Below, in pieces: positions 54,587 through 63,567 of a DNA stretch of 64,000 bases; position 1 is the stretch's first letter; each line of letters starts with the position of its first letter. The notes beneath the pieces are model-generated. The model did no database searches and had not been told where the DNA came from. It saw only the letters and a program-made list of their open reading frames with translations. The position numbers and the translations under genes were made by a program. This DNA comes from JAFDCJ01 sp964527835 (lineage in GTDB: Bacteria > Desulfobacterota > Desulfobacteria > Desulfobacterales > JAFDCJ01), in contig CAZGNV010000016.1 of assembly GCA_964527835.1 (NCBI GenBank), positions 11,114 to 75,113 on the forward strand, given 5' to 3'.

Positions 54587-54834
54587 TCTCTGCTCCCGCC
54601 TTGCAGCAAAATACCGAAATCTTGAATTGACCGTTTTGTCAAAAAGTTCGAGAGAACTTCAATATTTAGAGAAAGAATTCTTGCGACGTTATTTGTGCAG
54701 GAAATGAGCAACTTTTTCGAAGAACAAGGCCGCACAGGGACCCCAGGGCGAGGCGTGCTTTCAGTACGTCGAGATCTGAAGTCCGCGCAGAAGGCAGTTG
54801 TTCGGGGAAAAAGAGTCATTTTCATAAATCACTG
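54587..54834. other. 248-base intergenic insert inside the permease/ATPase operon
   Basis: No convincing gene. A minus-strand frame of 80 codons (54583-54825) is open but low in complexity and matches no family I recognise. The segment separates the LolD-like ATPase from its permeases and could be a repeat or decayed element. Confidence 0.4.
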
Positions 54835-56061
54835 CTAAGTATGTGCCAAGGCCTCGACCGGCGTAAACCTTGCCGCCTTAATGGCCGGATAAGCACTGAC
54901 CAGGATTCCCAGCAGCATGACCATCAGGTTGGCCACCAGGACATCTTCGAGCTTCAAGGCAGGGTAAATCACCCGGCTCATACCGGCAAATTCCGCTCCG
55001 GCAGCCAGCGCGCTCAGGTCGATGCCGCTGCCGGACAGGGCATAAATACAAACCAGCGCCAGCAGGTTGCCGATGATCATTCCGGTGAGCAGCAGCAAAA
55101 AGGATTCGGTGAGCACCTCGCGCAGGATCCATCCGGGTTTCATGCCCAGGGCCTTGAGCAGTCCGAATTCGCGCATGCGTTCAAACACGGCCATCAGTGT
55201 GGTGTTGACGATTCCGAAACCCATGGCGACAAAGACGACCAGGTACCAGATCCACATGAAGCCGTCGAGGATCTTCAGATAGGCGGTCTGAAACGGCAGC
55301 AACTGGCGCCAGGTCTGGACTTCATATTGCTGTGCCGGCAGGGCGGATTCCAGCGCAGCATAAAGTTGCGGGTTGTCCGGTTTTCCGGGCAGCAAAATGG
55401 AGACCTCTGAAATGCCTTTGTCCAGTTTCAGCATTTTGCGGGCAGCGCTGCGGGTGATAAAAACAAACTGTTTTTCGGTGGCGCGCATCTCCGCTCTGAA
55501 GGTCCCCACGATGCGAAAGGCCCGGGAAGCGATTTCACCCTCGGTGTCCTGGGACATGATGACCAGTTTGCGGCCCAGCCGGGTGCTAAAATTTTCCATC
55601 AGGGCTTCGCCGACCATGATACCGTTGGCTTCACCGGAGGTCAGATAGCGGCCGGCGGCAATGGCGCTGCCAATAAACGACACCCGGGCTTCGCTGTCCG
55701 GATCGATGCCCACCAGAGTGACGCCGGTGGAATGCCGGGCATTGGCAGCCACAGCATTGACCCGGATGCGGGCGCTCCAGCGGGCGTCTGCGGGCAGCAG
55801 GCGATCGATGGTTTGCAGCACGGTGGCTGGGTCGCGGATGCTGTTTTCAATGGATGGATCGTTGCGAAAGCCCCGGTGGTGAATCTGGTAGTGTCCGGTG
55901 AGGGTGGCGATCCCGTTTTTGATCATGCCCACGGCAATGCCCCGCATCAGTGCCCCCAGCAGGACCATGCTCCACAGGCCGATGACCACCGCTGTCAGGA
56001 TGACAGTGGTGCGCCGTGGATTGCGCCACATGTTGCGCCAGGCAAGTTGAAAAAACATCAT
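54835..56061 (-). CDS. FtsX/MacB-family ABC permease, paralog 1
   Basis: 408 residues; an upstream TTG at 56085 is less likely. Begins MFFQLAWRNMWRNPRRT, followed by one membrane helix, a large periplasmic MacB_PCD-like domain of ~220 residues, and three C-terminal helices with AVFERMREFGLLKALGMKPG in the FtsX cytoplasmic loop. Four-helix topology is that of LolC/LolE and MacB. Such permeases extract lipoproteins or lipids or drive periplasmic partners. It pairs with the similar gene upstream. Confidence 0.92.
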   Translation of the reverse strand: MMFFQLAWRNMWRNPRRTTVILTAVVIGLWSMVLLGALMRGIAVGMIKNGIATLTGHYQIHHRGFRNDPSIENSIRDPATVLQTIDRLLPADARWSARIRVNAVAANARHSTGVTLVGIDPDSEARVSFIGSAIAAGRYLTSGEANGIMVGEALMENFSTRLGRKLVIMSQDTEGEIASRAFRIVGTFRAEMRATEKQFVFITRSAARKMLKLDKGISEVSILLPGKPDNPQLYAALESALPAQQYEVQTWRQLLPFQTAYLKILDGFMWIWYLVVFVAMGFGIVNTTLMAVFERMREFGLLKALGMKPGWILREVLTESFLLLLTGMIIGNLLALVCIYALSGSGIDLSALAAGAEFAGMSRVIYPALKLEDVLVANLMVMLLGILVSAYPAIKAARFTPVEALAHT

Positions 56062-56121
56062 AAAATAAGTGCCTAAAATTAACAAACAACTCGAAGCCGT
56101 TCAGTCTACACCATATTACCT

Positions 56122-56201
56122 CTTCCCAATTCAAAACATTCCCACCTCTGCATTCCGCCTTCCGCCTTCCCAATTCAAACAATTCCCACTTCCGCATTCC
56201 G
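56122..56201. repeat. imperfect direct repeat between the two permease genes
   Basis: Two copies of a ~35-base unit beginning CTTCCCAATTCAAA (about 56122-56156 and 56166-56201) with a period of about 44 bases. The gap is purine-rich on the minus (coding) strand and carries no gene. Confidence 0.65.
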
Positions 56202-56214
56202 ACTTCCACATTCT

Positions 56215-57453
56215 TCATGCCGCTTTCATGGCCTGAACCGGTCGCATGCGGCGAACCTTGAGCGCCGGGTACAGGGCGGCCAGGAAAGTGATCCCCAGCA
56301 CAGCGGCCGGGCCGCTGAGGGCCGAAAGCCAGGAAAGGCGCGGGTAGATGCGTCCGGTAATGCCGAACTGGCTGAGCAGCTCCGATGCTCCTGAAATATC
56401 GAACCCATGGGACTGAAAGTAGAGGGTGACCAGGCTGCCGATGGCGATGCCGGTCAGAATTCCCGCCAGGGTCATGGTCATGGATTCGATCAACAGCACC
56501 TTGGTCAACCGCCCCGGAGTGGTTCCGATGGCCATCAGGACGCCGAATTCCCGGGTGCGCTCGAAAATGGCCATTAAAAATGTGTTTAAGATGCTGAAGG
56601 CCACCACCAGCACCAGCAGCAGGTAAAAAATAAGCCCGCTGACCAGGTCCATCTCAATGCTCTGTCGCAAGCCCGGCATCAGCTCATTCCAGTCCAGGAC
56701 CACCAGGGGCGTTCGGAGGTTCAGCGAGGGCAGGGCGGCCGCGATCAACCTTTTGACCGGTTGGATGTCCCACAGCGAACGGGCGATGACTACCACCTCA
56801 TGGACGGCGTCGCCCATGGAATACACCTGCTGAAAAGTTTTCAACGGGATTTGAACTGAAGCCCGATCGAATTCATCGATCCCGGAGCTGAAAATGCCTT
56901 TCACGGTCACCACCGTAGCGGCAATGGAACCGTCGCGGCCCTGTCCCAGCAGGGTCAATTCATCTCCGATGTTTACCTGCAGGTTTTTGGCCAGCAGCCG
57001 GCCCACCAGGGCCTGGTCCGTATCGTGGGGAGCGAGAAAGGTCCCCCTGCGGACCAGGGATTTTAGCCGCGAAACAGCGATTTCACGCTTCGGGTCAATA
57101 CCGGTCACCACGGCACCGTATGTGCGCCGGCTGGAGGACACCAGCGAAAAGGCCTGTCCCCGGAAGGTGTATGCCGCTACATCGGCAATTCCATCCAGGA
57201 TGGCGCCGACTGCGGCCGGATCAGGCACCACCAGGCGGATGCTGTTTTTATCCTGGTATTGTTCTGCCTGCACCTGCAGGTGACCGGTGTGGATTTTGAC
57301 CGCCGTGTTGATCATGGTCTCGTAGCTGCCGAACTGGAAGGAGAGCATAAACACCAGCAGCAGGCTGGCAAAAGCAATGGCGCTGACGGTCAATAGCGTC
57401 CGCCGCGGATTGCGGCCGATGTTGCGCCAGGCCATTTTGACGTCCACGGACAA
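56215..57453 (-). CDS. FtsX/MacB-family ABC permease, paralog 2
   Basis: 412 residues from a TTG at 57453 that follows a strong GGAGGT with eight-base spacing; the ATG at 57435 lacks one. Same layout as paralog 1: MAWRNIGRNPRRT before the first helix, a periplasmic domain, then three helices with AIFERTREFGVLMAIGTTPG. The two permeases are similar but diverged, as LolC and LolE are, and presumably form a heterodimer energised by the LolD-like ATPase. It starts seven bases after the LolA-like gene. Confidence 0.92.
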   Translation of the reverse strand: MSVDVKMAWRNIGRNPRRTLLTVSAIAFASLLLVFMLSFQFGSYETMINTAVKIHTGHLQVQAEQYQDKNSIRLVVPDPAAVGAILDGIADVAAYTFRGQAFSLVSSSRRTYGAVVTGIDPKREIAVSRLKSLVRRGTFLAPHDTDQALVGRLLAKNLQVNIGDELTLLGQGRDGSIAATVVTVKGIFSSGIDEFDRASVQIPLKTFQQVYSMGDAVHEVVVIARSLWDIQPVKRLIAAALPSLNLRTPLVVLDWNELMPGLRQSIEMDLVSGLIFYLLLVLVVAFSILNTFLMAIFERTREFGVLMAIGTTPGRLTKVLLIESMTMTLAGILTGIAIGSLVTLYFQSHGFDISGASELLSQFGITGRIYPRLSWLSALSGPAAVLGITFLAALYPALKVRRMRPVQAMKAA

Positions 57454-57459
57454 AGCGGG

Positions 57460-58221
57460 TTACCTCCGGGCTCTTCGCAAACTGGTCAGGGTAAACAAAC
57501 TGTCGGGCAGTGATGATTTAAATTCCAGGTGCGTATAGGTCAGTTCCGTGTAACGGTTGTTTTCATCGATTTTTTGCATGCGCCAGACTTTGGGATAAAG
57601 TTTTCCTCCCAACATCTGGATTTCAAGGGTGGTCATGGCCTTTACGGGTTTGAGGTCTTCGTCAAAAAATACTTCGCTGAGCCAGATCAGATCCGCGCGG
57701 ATTTTGAGTTTTTGCATTCCCCAGACCACCGGCGCACCGGGTTTGGGCATGGATTTGATGACGTAAACTTTTTGGCCCTGGTGGGTTTCGGTGCCCACGA
57801 TGGAATGGGTGTAGTCGGTGAGCAGGCTGTCGCTTTTGGCCAGATCGTTGTTGGAAAAATCCGACCCCATCCAGGACTGGGACATCATGGAAGGCGGGAT
57901 TTTAATCACCCGGTTGATTTTCGGATTGTAGATCCACATCTGGCGCCCTTTTTTCAAGGTGCCATTGCCACGATCCTTGGGCGGGGCTTCGATGTAAAAC
58001 AGGCTGTCTTTTTGCCCCCGGGTCCAGGCCCGGATGGTCATCTGCCGCTGCCAGGCTGGACGATGGATGGTCATCACCACCGTGGCAATCGAAGATTTAC
58101 CGCGCATGTAGTTGAAGCTGTCTTCGACCAGCGTGCGGGCATCCTTGGCCTGAACCACACCGGCCATCTGAAAAATCAACTGCAATACTATGCCGAAGGT
58201 CAATGATATTTTTTTTAGCAT
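57460..58221 (-). CDS. LolA-like outer-membrane lipoprotein-sorting protein
   Basis: 253 residues from the ATG at 58221 with a cleavable signal peptide ending at VVQAKD. The mature part has the half-barrel strands of the outer membrane lipoprotein-sorting (LolA-like) family, including TIRAWTRGQKDSLFYIEAPP, RQMWIYNPKINRVIKIPP and MMSQSWMGSDFSNNDL. It would chaperone a lipid-bearing cargo across the periplasm between the FtsX permeases and the barrel protein. First gene of the operon; it is the usual partner of such FtsX pairs. Confidence 0.9.
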   Translation of the reverse strand: MLKKISLTFGIVLQLIFQMAGVVQAKDARTLVEDSFNYMRGKSSIATVVMTIHRPAWQRQMTIRAWTRGQKDSLFYIEAPPKDRGNGTLKKGRQMWIYNPKINRVIKIPPSMMSQSWMGSDFSNNDLAKSDSLLTDYTHSIVGTETHQGQKVYVIKSMPKPGAPVVWGMQKLKIRADLIWLSEVFFDEDLKPVKAMTTLEIQMLGGKLYPKVWRMQKIDENNRYTELTYTHLEFKSSLPDSLFTLTSLRRARR

Positions 58222-58291
58222 CTCCGGTCCCACCAAGCCAGTTACGGCATATCACTTTGTGCAAAAACCTGGGCGGCGGTCAAGAAAAAAA

Positions 58292-59959
58292 TCAGGGGTT
58301 GTTGCCAGAAGCTTGTTGTTGCATGGCGCTTTGGACTTTGCGCAAGTTTTGCCGGGCCGGGGCAAAACTCGGGTTTATTTGCAGTGCTTTTTGAAAATGA
58401 TTGGCCGCCTCTTTAACATCCCCCAGCTTCAGCAGTACAAGGCCGAGGTTGTTGTGGGTTTTGGCGCCATTGGGGTTGCGCTGCAGCGCCTGTTCGAAAA
58501 AAAGCCGCGCGCGGTCATGATTGCCGCTGAGCATCAGCACGGTGCCGATATCATGGTACGTGCTGGGGTAAGCCGGATCGATGGCCAAGGCTTTTTGGAA
58601 ATGCAACAGGGCGCTGTTGAAATTGGCTTGGCGAGCAAACGCCAGACCAAGGTTGCGATGCACGACGAAATTGTCTTTGGTAACCGCAAGGGTGTGTTGA
58701 AAAAGGGTTAAATTGTTCTTCCAGTAGCCGACCTGGGTGCGGGTGACCATCAACAAGGCGATGATGGCGATCGTTGACAGGCATCCCAGGAAAATTTTTT
58801 GATGGCGCCAGCGCCCGAAAAGACAGGCAGACCCCCAGGCTATCATAATGTAGAGCCCGATGAAGGGAATATAGGCAAACCGATCCGCCATGGACTGGGG
58901 GCCGGATTGGACGATGCCGATAACAGGCACAAAAGTTCCCAGAAACCACAGCCATCCTACCGGCAGGTAAGCGTGTTTTTTCATGTACCGCACAACCAAG
59001 GCGCTGATGGCAGCTAAAACGAAAACCGACAACCCTAGACTGGCTGCTGACGGACTGCCGGAAAGGGGATACAAAACGGCCAATGGATGGGGCCAGATCA
59101 TTTTTACGATATATTTTCCGTATGCCACCAGAACATTGGACATCCTGGCAGCCGGTGACAGCACCTGCAACGATGGCAACGCCCCGCCGGATTTTTGCAG
59201 ACTGAAGGTAACCACACTGCCCAAGGCTGACAGGAAAAAAAGCGGTATTTTTTCGAGCACCAGATGCCAGAGCTTTTCCGTTTTGCGAGATGGTCCGGGA
59301 AGGGCTGAATTCACAGGTTTCCAACGTCCCAGGGGCCAGTAATCCATGAGCAGCAGCACGAAGGGCAATGTGACGATCATTGGCTTGGCCATCAGGCCCA
59401 GGGCAAAAAACACTATTACCAGCCAATAGCGCCGCAAACCGGGACGCTCGGCGTAACGGGAATAGGCGATCATGGTGAGCATCCAGAAAAAAGCGAAAAG
59501 CACGTCCTTGCGTTCGGATGCCCAGGCAACCGATTCCACATGCAGCGGGTGAACGGCAAACAACAGCGCCACCATGGCGCTGCGCCATAAGTCGCCTGTC
59601 AGGCGATGAAAGGCCAGAAACAGCAGCAGGGTGTTTAAACAGTGGAAGATCACATTGGTCATGTGATGGCCGCCGGCATTCAGTCCGTACAACCAGCTGT
59701 CCAGCATGTGAGAAAGCCAGGTGAGCGGTATCCAGAAGCCGGCATGGGAGGTGGTAAAAGCCCATTTGATATTTTCAAGGCTTGGACCTTCAATTACATG
59801 GCGGTTGGCGGTGATATACACATCATCGTCCAGGAGGATAAAACCATGATAACTGACCGGCCAGTAGACCGCTAAAATGACCAGCACCAGCAAGAGGCAG
59901 AAAAAAACTTCATAACGTGCCGTTGCAGAGCCGAATTTGTTGCTATTATTGTTTGGCAT
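58292..59959 (-). CDS. TMTC-like membrane protein with TPR repeats, paralog 4
   Basis: 555 residues from the ATG at 59959. The membrane domain begins with HGFILLDDDVYITANRHV (Asp44-46), then VHPLHVESVAWASERKDVLF, LLMDYWPLGRW and MADRFAYIPFIGLYIM, all shared with paralog 3. The C-terminal TPR block (HRNLGLAFARQANFNSALLHF and on) has about four repeats. The role is presumed periplasmic O-glycosylation, as for the others. It lies just upstream (in position) of the divergent beta-helix gene. Confidence 0.75.
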   Translation of the reverse strand: MPNNNSNKFGSATARYEVFFCLLLVLVILAVYWPVSYHGFILLDDDVYITANRHVIEGPSLENIKWAFTTSHAGFWIPLTWLSHMLDSWLYGLNAGGHHMTNVIFHCLNTLLLFLAFHRLTGDLWRSAMVALLFAVHPLHVESVAWASERKDVLFAFFWMLTMIAYSRYAERPGLRRYWLVIVFFALGLMAKPMIVTLPFVLLLMDYWPLGRWKPVNSALPGPSRKTEKLWHLVLEKIPLFFLSALGSVVTFSLQKSGGALPSLQVLSPAARMSNVLVAYGKYIVKMIWPHPLAVLYPLSGSPSAASLGLSVFVLAAISALVVRYMKKHAYLPVGWLWFLGTFVPVIGIVQSGPQSMADRFAYIPFIGLYIMIAWGSACLFGRWRHQKIFLGCLSTIAIIALLMVTRTQVGYWKNNLTLFQHTLAVTKDNFVVHRNLGLAFARQANFNSALLHFQKALAIDPAYPSTYHDIGTVLMLSGNHDRARLFFEQALQRNPNGAKTHNNLGLVLLKLGDVKEAANHFQKALQINPSFAPARQNLRKVQSAMQQQASGNNP

Positions 59960-60098
59960 CAGAATGGAAACCAAAAGCCGCGAATTTTTTTAATTGCCTA
60001 AGTAATCTTTATCATATATAAAAGTTAACTTCAAATGCGATGATTGCAGTGATGGGCGCACGCCCTTGGAATTCAAACCACCAGAAGAGAGCCGATGC

Positions 60099-61313
60099 AT
60101 GACAACCATTGATAAGCTGATGGAAAAAGGGGTTCGGATTGCCAGTCCCGCGACTGTCGAGATTGGATCGGAAATCGACCCGCAGCGAATTTCCGGTGAC
60201 GGCGTGGTCATTTATCCCGGCTGCCGGATTTATGGCAAAGACACGCTGATCCTGCAAGGCGCCCGGCTGGGATTCGAAGCCCCGGTGACCGTGGAAAACT
60301 GCCGCATCGGGCCCGATGTGGAGCTCAAGGGGGGCTTTTTTCAAAAAGCTGTTTTTTTAAAAGGGGCCAAGCTGGGCCTGGGCTCTCACGTGCGGGAAGC
60401 GACCATTTTAGAGGAACAAGCCAGTACCGCCCATACCGTGGGGTTGAAGCACACGATCATGCTGCCTTTCGTCACCCTTGGCAGCCTGATTAATTTCTGC
60501 GACTGCCTGATGGCCGGCGGCACCAGCCGCAAAAACCACAGCGAGGTGGGCAGCGCCTACATCCACTTTAATTTCACTCCCAGCCAGGACAAGGCCACCG
60601 CCTCATTGATCGGTGATGTCCCCCGGGGGGTGATGCTCAACCAGAAGCCCATTTTCCTGGGCGGGCAGGGGGGAATGGTCGGGCCCTGCCGCCTGGGATT
60701 CGGCATCACGGTGGCGGCCGGCACCATCGTGCGCAAGGATGAAACCCGCGACAACCGGCTGATTTTCGGAGGCGGGATGAAGGCCGGCAATCTTGCGTTT
60801 ACCCCGGGGCTGTTTCGTGCGGACAAGCGGATCGTTGTGAACAACTTGATTTACATCGGCAACCTGGTGGCTTTGCGACAGTGGTACCACCAGGTTCGCC
60901 CCCTGTTTGTGGGCGCCGATTTTCCCGAAACCCTGCTGCAGGGTCTCAAGGAGAATATCGAGCGGGCGATTGAGGAAAGAATCGTTCGGCTGGAAGCCGT
61001 GTGTACAAGGAAATCACCGGCTGAGTCGGACCCAGAACCGTCCGCCAAACTACAGCTGCGCCGGGACCTTTACCGATGCTGGCCTGAGTTGAGGGGCGTG
61101 CTGGAATCCAGCCAGACCGATTTTGGGAAACCGGCGCTGATGGAGCCCTTTCTCGAAAAAATCCGGGCTGGCATTTCACGCCGCGGAAAGGATTACCTGG
61201 CGGTCATCCAGGGACTTGAGCCGGCAGATTCAAAACTGGGCACTCGTTGGCTGCAAGGCATCGTGAACAATGTGATTGCGCAAAGCCGGCGGATCATGCC
61301 GGCACTGGCATAA
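60099..61313 (+). CDS. left-handed beta-helix (hexapeptide repeat) protein
   Basis: 404 residues from the ATG at 60099; a TTG at 60066 would add 11. Hexapeptide turns run from about residue 15 to 250 (for example ISGDGVVIYPGCRIYGKDTLILQG, GLGSHVREATIL, FGITVAAGTIV), forming a left-handed beta helix like acyltransferases and the GlmU C-terminal half. The remaining ~150 residues are helical. It is followed 34 bases later by glmM, so it may act on UDP-GlcNAc or a related sugar nucleotide, but no acyltransferase histidine was fixed with certainty. Confidence 0.75.
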   Translation: MTTIDKLMEKGVRIASPATVEIGSEIDPQRISGDGVVIYPGCRIYGKDTLILQGARLGFEAPVTVENCRIGPDVELKGGFFQKAVFLKGAKLGLGSHVREATILEEQASTAHTVGLKHTIMLPFVTLGSLINFCDCLMAGGTSRKNHSEVGSAYIHFNFTPSQDKATASLIGDVPRGVMLNQKPIFLGGQGGMVGPCRLGFGITVAAGTIVRKDETRDNRLIFGGGMKAGNLAFTPGLFRADKRIVVNNLIYIGNLVALRQWYHQVRPLFVGADFPETLLQGLKENIERAIEERIVRLEAVCTRKSPAESDPEPSAKLQLRRDLYRCWPELRGVLESSQTDFGKPALMEPFLEKIRAGISRRGKDYLAVIQGLEPADSKLGTRWLQGIVNNVIAQSRRIMPALA

Positions 61314-61347
61314 AACACTCAGAATTGATCAGGACGTTACAGACAGG

Positions 61348-62712
61348 ATGGGCAAATTATTCGGGACAGACGGTATTCGCGGGCGGACCAATGAGTATCC
61401 GATGACGGCAGAAACGTCACTGTGGGTGGGCCGAGCGGTGGCCATACATTTTTGTCCTTCCGGCCGGCCGGCAAAAATCGTTATCGGCCGCGACACGCGC
61501 CTCTCCGGTGACATGTTCGAGGCGGCGATTGTCGCCGGCATCAGTTCTGCGGGCGCCGATGCGGTCCTGGCCGGTGTGATTCCCACGCCGGCAGTGGCCT
61601 TTTTGACAACGGCGCTCAAGGCGGACGCCGGCATTGTCATCTCGGCTTCCCACAATCCTTATTACGACAACGGCATTAAAATATTCGGAGCCGACGGTTT
61701 CAAACTGTCCGATGAAACCGAGGCTGCAATTGAAGCGCTTGTTTTGCAAGATCACGCCCAAGATGGTGCCGATGATCCGCCGCAATCCCGAACGGGAAGC
61801 GTTTTGCGGCTCGATGATGCGCCGGATGCTTACCGCCGGTTTCTCAAAAACAGCTGGCCCGCGGACTTGTCCCTGACTGGACTCAATCTCGTGCTGGACT
61901 GCGCCAACGGTGCCACTTACCGGGTGGCTCCGGCCCTGTTTTCCGAACTCGGGGCCACCATCCATGTCCTGGGGTCGTCTCCGGACGGCACAAACATCAA
62001 CTCGGACTGCGGCTCGGAACATCCCGCAAAGCTGATCGAACAGGTTGTTGCCCGGCAAGCCGATGCGGGGCTGGCATTTGACGGCGACGGTGACCGGCTG
62101 ATCGCGGTGGACGAAACCGGCAATGTTTTGTCCGGCGACCAGATTCTGGCCATATGCGCCGCCAGCATGCACCGCAAGGGAGAACTGGACAATGATGTGG
62201 TGGTCAGCACCGTCATGAGCAACCTGGGACTCGCAGCAGCATTGAAGGAGATGCAGATCCGCCATGAAACCGCCGCGGTGGGCGACCGCTACGTGGTGCA
62301 GAAAATGATCGCCAGCGGGGCGGTACTGGGCGGGGAGGATTCCGGGCATATGATTTTTTTGAACTCCCATACCACCGGAGACGGCATTTTAAGCGCCCTG
62401 AAGCTGCTGGAAGCCCTGCGCTCGCAAAACAGGTCTCTGTCGGATCTGCGCCGGATCATGACCGTTTATCCCCAGGAGCTGATCAATGTCGAGGTGTCAG
62501 CCAAACCGGAGTTTGAAAGGTTGCCGGAGCTTGTGGCCGCCATCAAAAAAGTGGAGTCCGAACTGGGGGACAAGGGCAGGGTGCTGGTGCGCTATTCCGG
62601 AACCCAGCCGTTGTGCCGGGTCATGGTGGAAGGGCCCGTTAAAGAAATAACGCAACACTATTGCACACAACTATCTGAAATAATTAAAAAACATATCGGG
62701 ACTGGAGGTTGA
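61348..62712 (+). CDS. glmM: phosphoglucosamine mutase
   Basis: 454 residues from the ATG at 61348, which gives the exact family start GKLFGTDGIRGRTN; an earlier frame to 61276 is rejected. The phosphoserine is Ser101 in VISASHNPYYDNG. The metal loop is FDGDGDRLIAVD, the sugar-binding GGEDSGHMIF and the phosphate-binding RYSGTQPLCRVMVEG. It converts glucosamine-6-phosphate to glucosamine-1-phosphate for UDP-GlcNAc, the precursor of peptidoglycan, LPS and pseudaminic acid. Confidence 0.95.
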   Translation: MGKLFGTDGIRGRTNEYPMTAETSLWVGRAVAIHFCPSGRPAKIVIGRDTRLSGDMFEAAIVAGISSAGADAVLAGVIPTPAVAFLTTALKADAGIVISASHNPYYDNGIKIFGADGFKLSDETEAAIEALVLQDHAQDGADDPPQSRTGSVLRLDDAPDAYRRFLKNSWPADLSLTGLNLVLDCANGATYRVAPALFSELGATIHVLGSSPDGTNINSDCGSEHPAKLIEQVVARQADAGLAFDGDGDRLIAVDETGNVLSGDQILAICAASMHRKGELDNDVVVSTVMSNLGLAAALKEMQIRHETAAVGDRYVVQKMIASGAVLGGEDSGHMIFLNSHTTGDGILSALKLLEALRSQNRSLSDLRRIMTVYPQELINVEVSAKPEFERLPELVAAIKKVESELGDKGRVLVRYSGTQPLCRVMVEGPVKEITQHYCTQLSEIIKKHIGTGG

Positions 62713-62727
62713 TGGGGATTCATGGCA

Positions 62728-62771
62728 ACGGGAAACCGGCTGATCCGTCGGTGTCATAGCCGATTTCCCGT
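62728..62771. terminator. bidirectional stem-loop between convergent glmM and BI-1 genes
   Basis: Arms ACGGGAAACCGGCT (62728-62741) and AGCCGATTTCCCGT (62758-62771) match at 13 of 14 positions around a 16-base loop. No long T run follows, so it is an intrinsic terminator or a stabilising 3' structure. Confidence 0.65.
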
Positions 62772-62778
62772 CTGCCGG

Positions 62779-63483
62779 TTAGTCGCGGGTGCCGCCCAGA
62801 ATGCGCAGCAGCATTAAGAACAGGTTGATGAAATCCAGGTACAGCTTCAGGGCTCCCAGGATCGCCCCTTTGCGGACCACGGCGGCTTCCAGCCCGTCAG
62901 GCTGGGTGAGCGCCATGGTTTTCAGGTGCTGGGTGTCATAGGCAGTCAGGCCGACAAAAACAATGACCCCAATGTAGCTGATGATCATGCTCATGGCCGA
63001 GCTGCGGAAAAACATGTTGACCACCGAGGCGATGATGATGCCGATCAGGCCCATGGTCATAAAACCGCCTACTGATGTCAGATCCCGTTTGGTGGTCCAG
63101 CCGTAAATGCTGCAGGCCACAAAGGTGGCCGCGCAGATGAAAAATGTTGAAGTAATGGACGAAGCGGTGTAAATCAGAAAGACAAATGCCAGCGTCGCAC
63201 CGTTGAGGGCGGAATAAAGGATGAAAAGGGCCGTTGCCGTGGAAGCCTGCATTTTCTGAATCCGGGCGCTGATGATGAACACCAGGGCCAGCTCGCCGAT
63301 GATCAGGCCGAAAAACAAAAGCTGATTGCCGAAAATCAGACGCACCAGGGCCGGGTTGCTGGCGACGTAATAGGCAACGAGGCCGGTCAGTCCCAGGCCG
63401 ATGGCCATCCAGTTGTAAACGCTGCGAATAAAGGTGTTGACCCGCACCTGGACTTGAGTCTGCTGAACGGATACTGGTTCCAT
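62779..63483 (-). CDS. Bax inhibitor-1/YccA family membrane protein
   Basis: 234 residues from the ATG at 63483, preceded by AAGGAGGA. Seven hydrophobic helices; RVNTFIRSVYNWMAIGLGLTGL near the start and the C-terminal DTQHLKT and ALKLYLDFINLFLMLLRILGG are hallmarks of the BI-1/YccA/TMBIM family. Bacterial members are calcium-leak channels or FtsH-associated proteins of the inner membrane. The longer frame to 63882 crosses the divergent gene and is rejected. Confidence 0.94.
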   Translation of the reverse strand: MEPVSVQQTQVQVRVNTFIRSVYNWMAIGLGLTGLVAYYVASNPALVRLIFGNQLLFFGLIIGELALVFIISARIQKMQASTATALFILYSALNGATLAFVFLIYTASSITSTFFICAATFVACSIYGWTTKRDLTSVGGFMTMGLIGIIIASVVNMFFRSSAMSMIISYIGVIVFVGLTAYDTQHLKTMALTQPDGLEAAVVRKGAILGALKLYLDFINLFLMLLRILGGTRD

Positions 63484-63567
63484 GCGTGTCCTCCTTGGAT
63501 CATTTTTTATCATATTGGATGCCCGTAATATAACACAATCGCCGCCATTTGCAAGATCGGCAACGCC

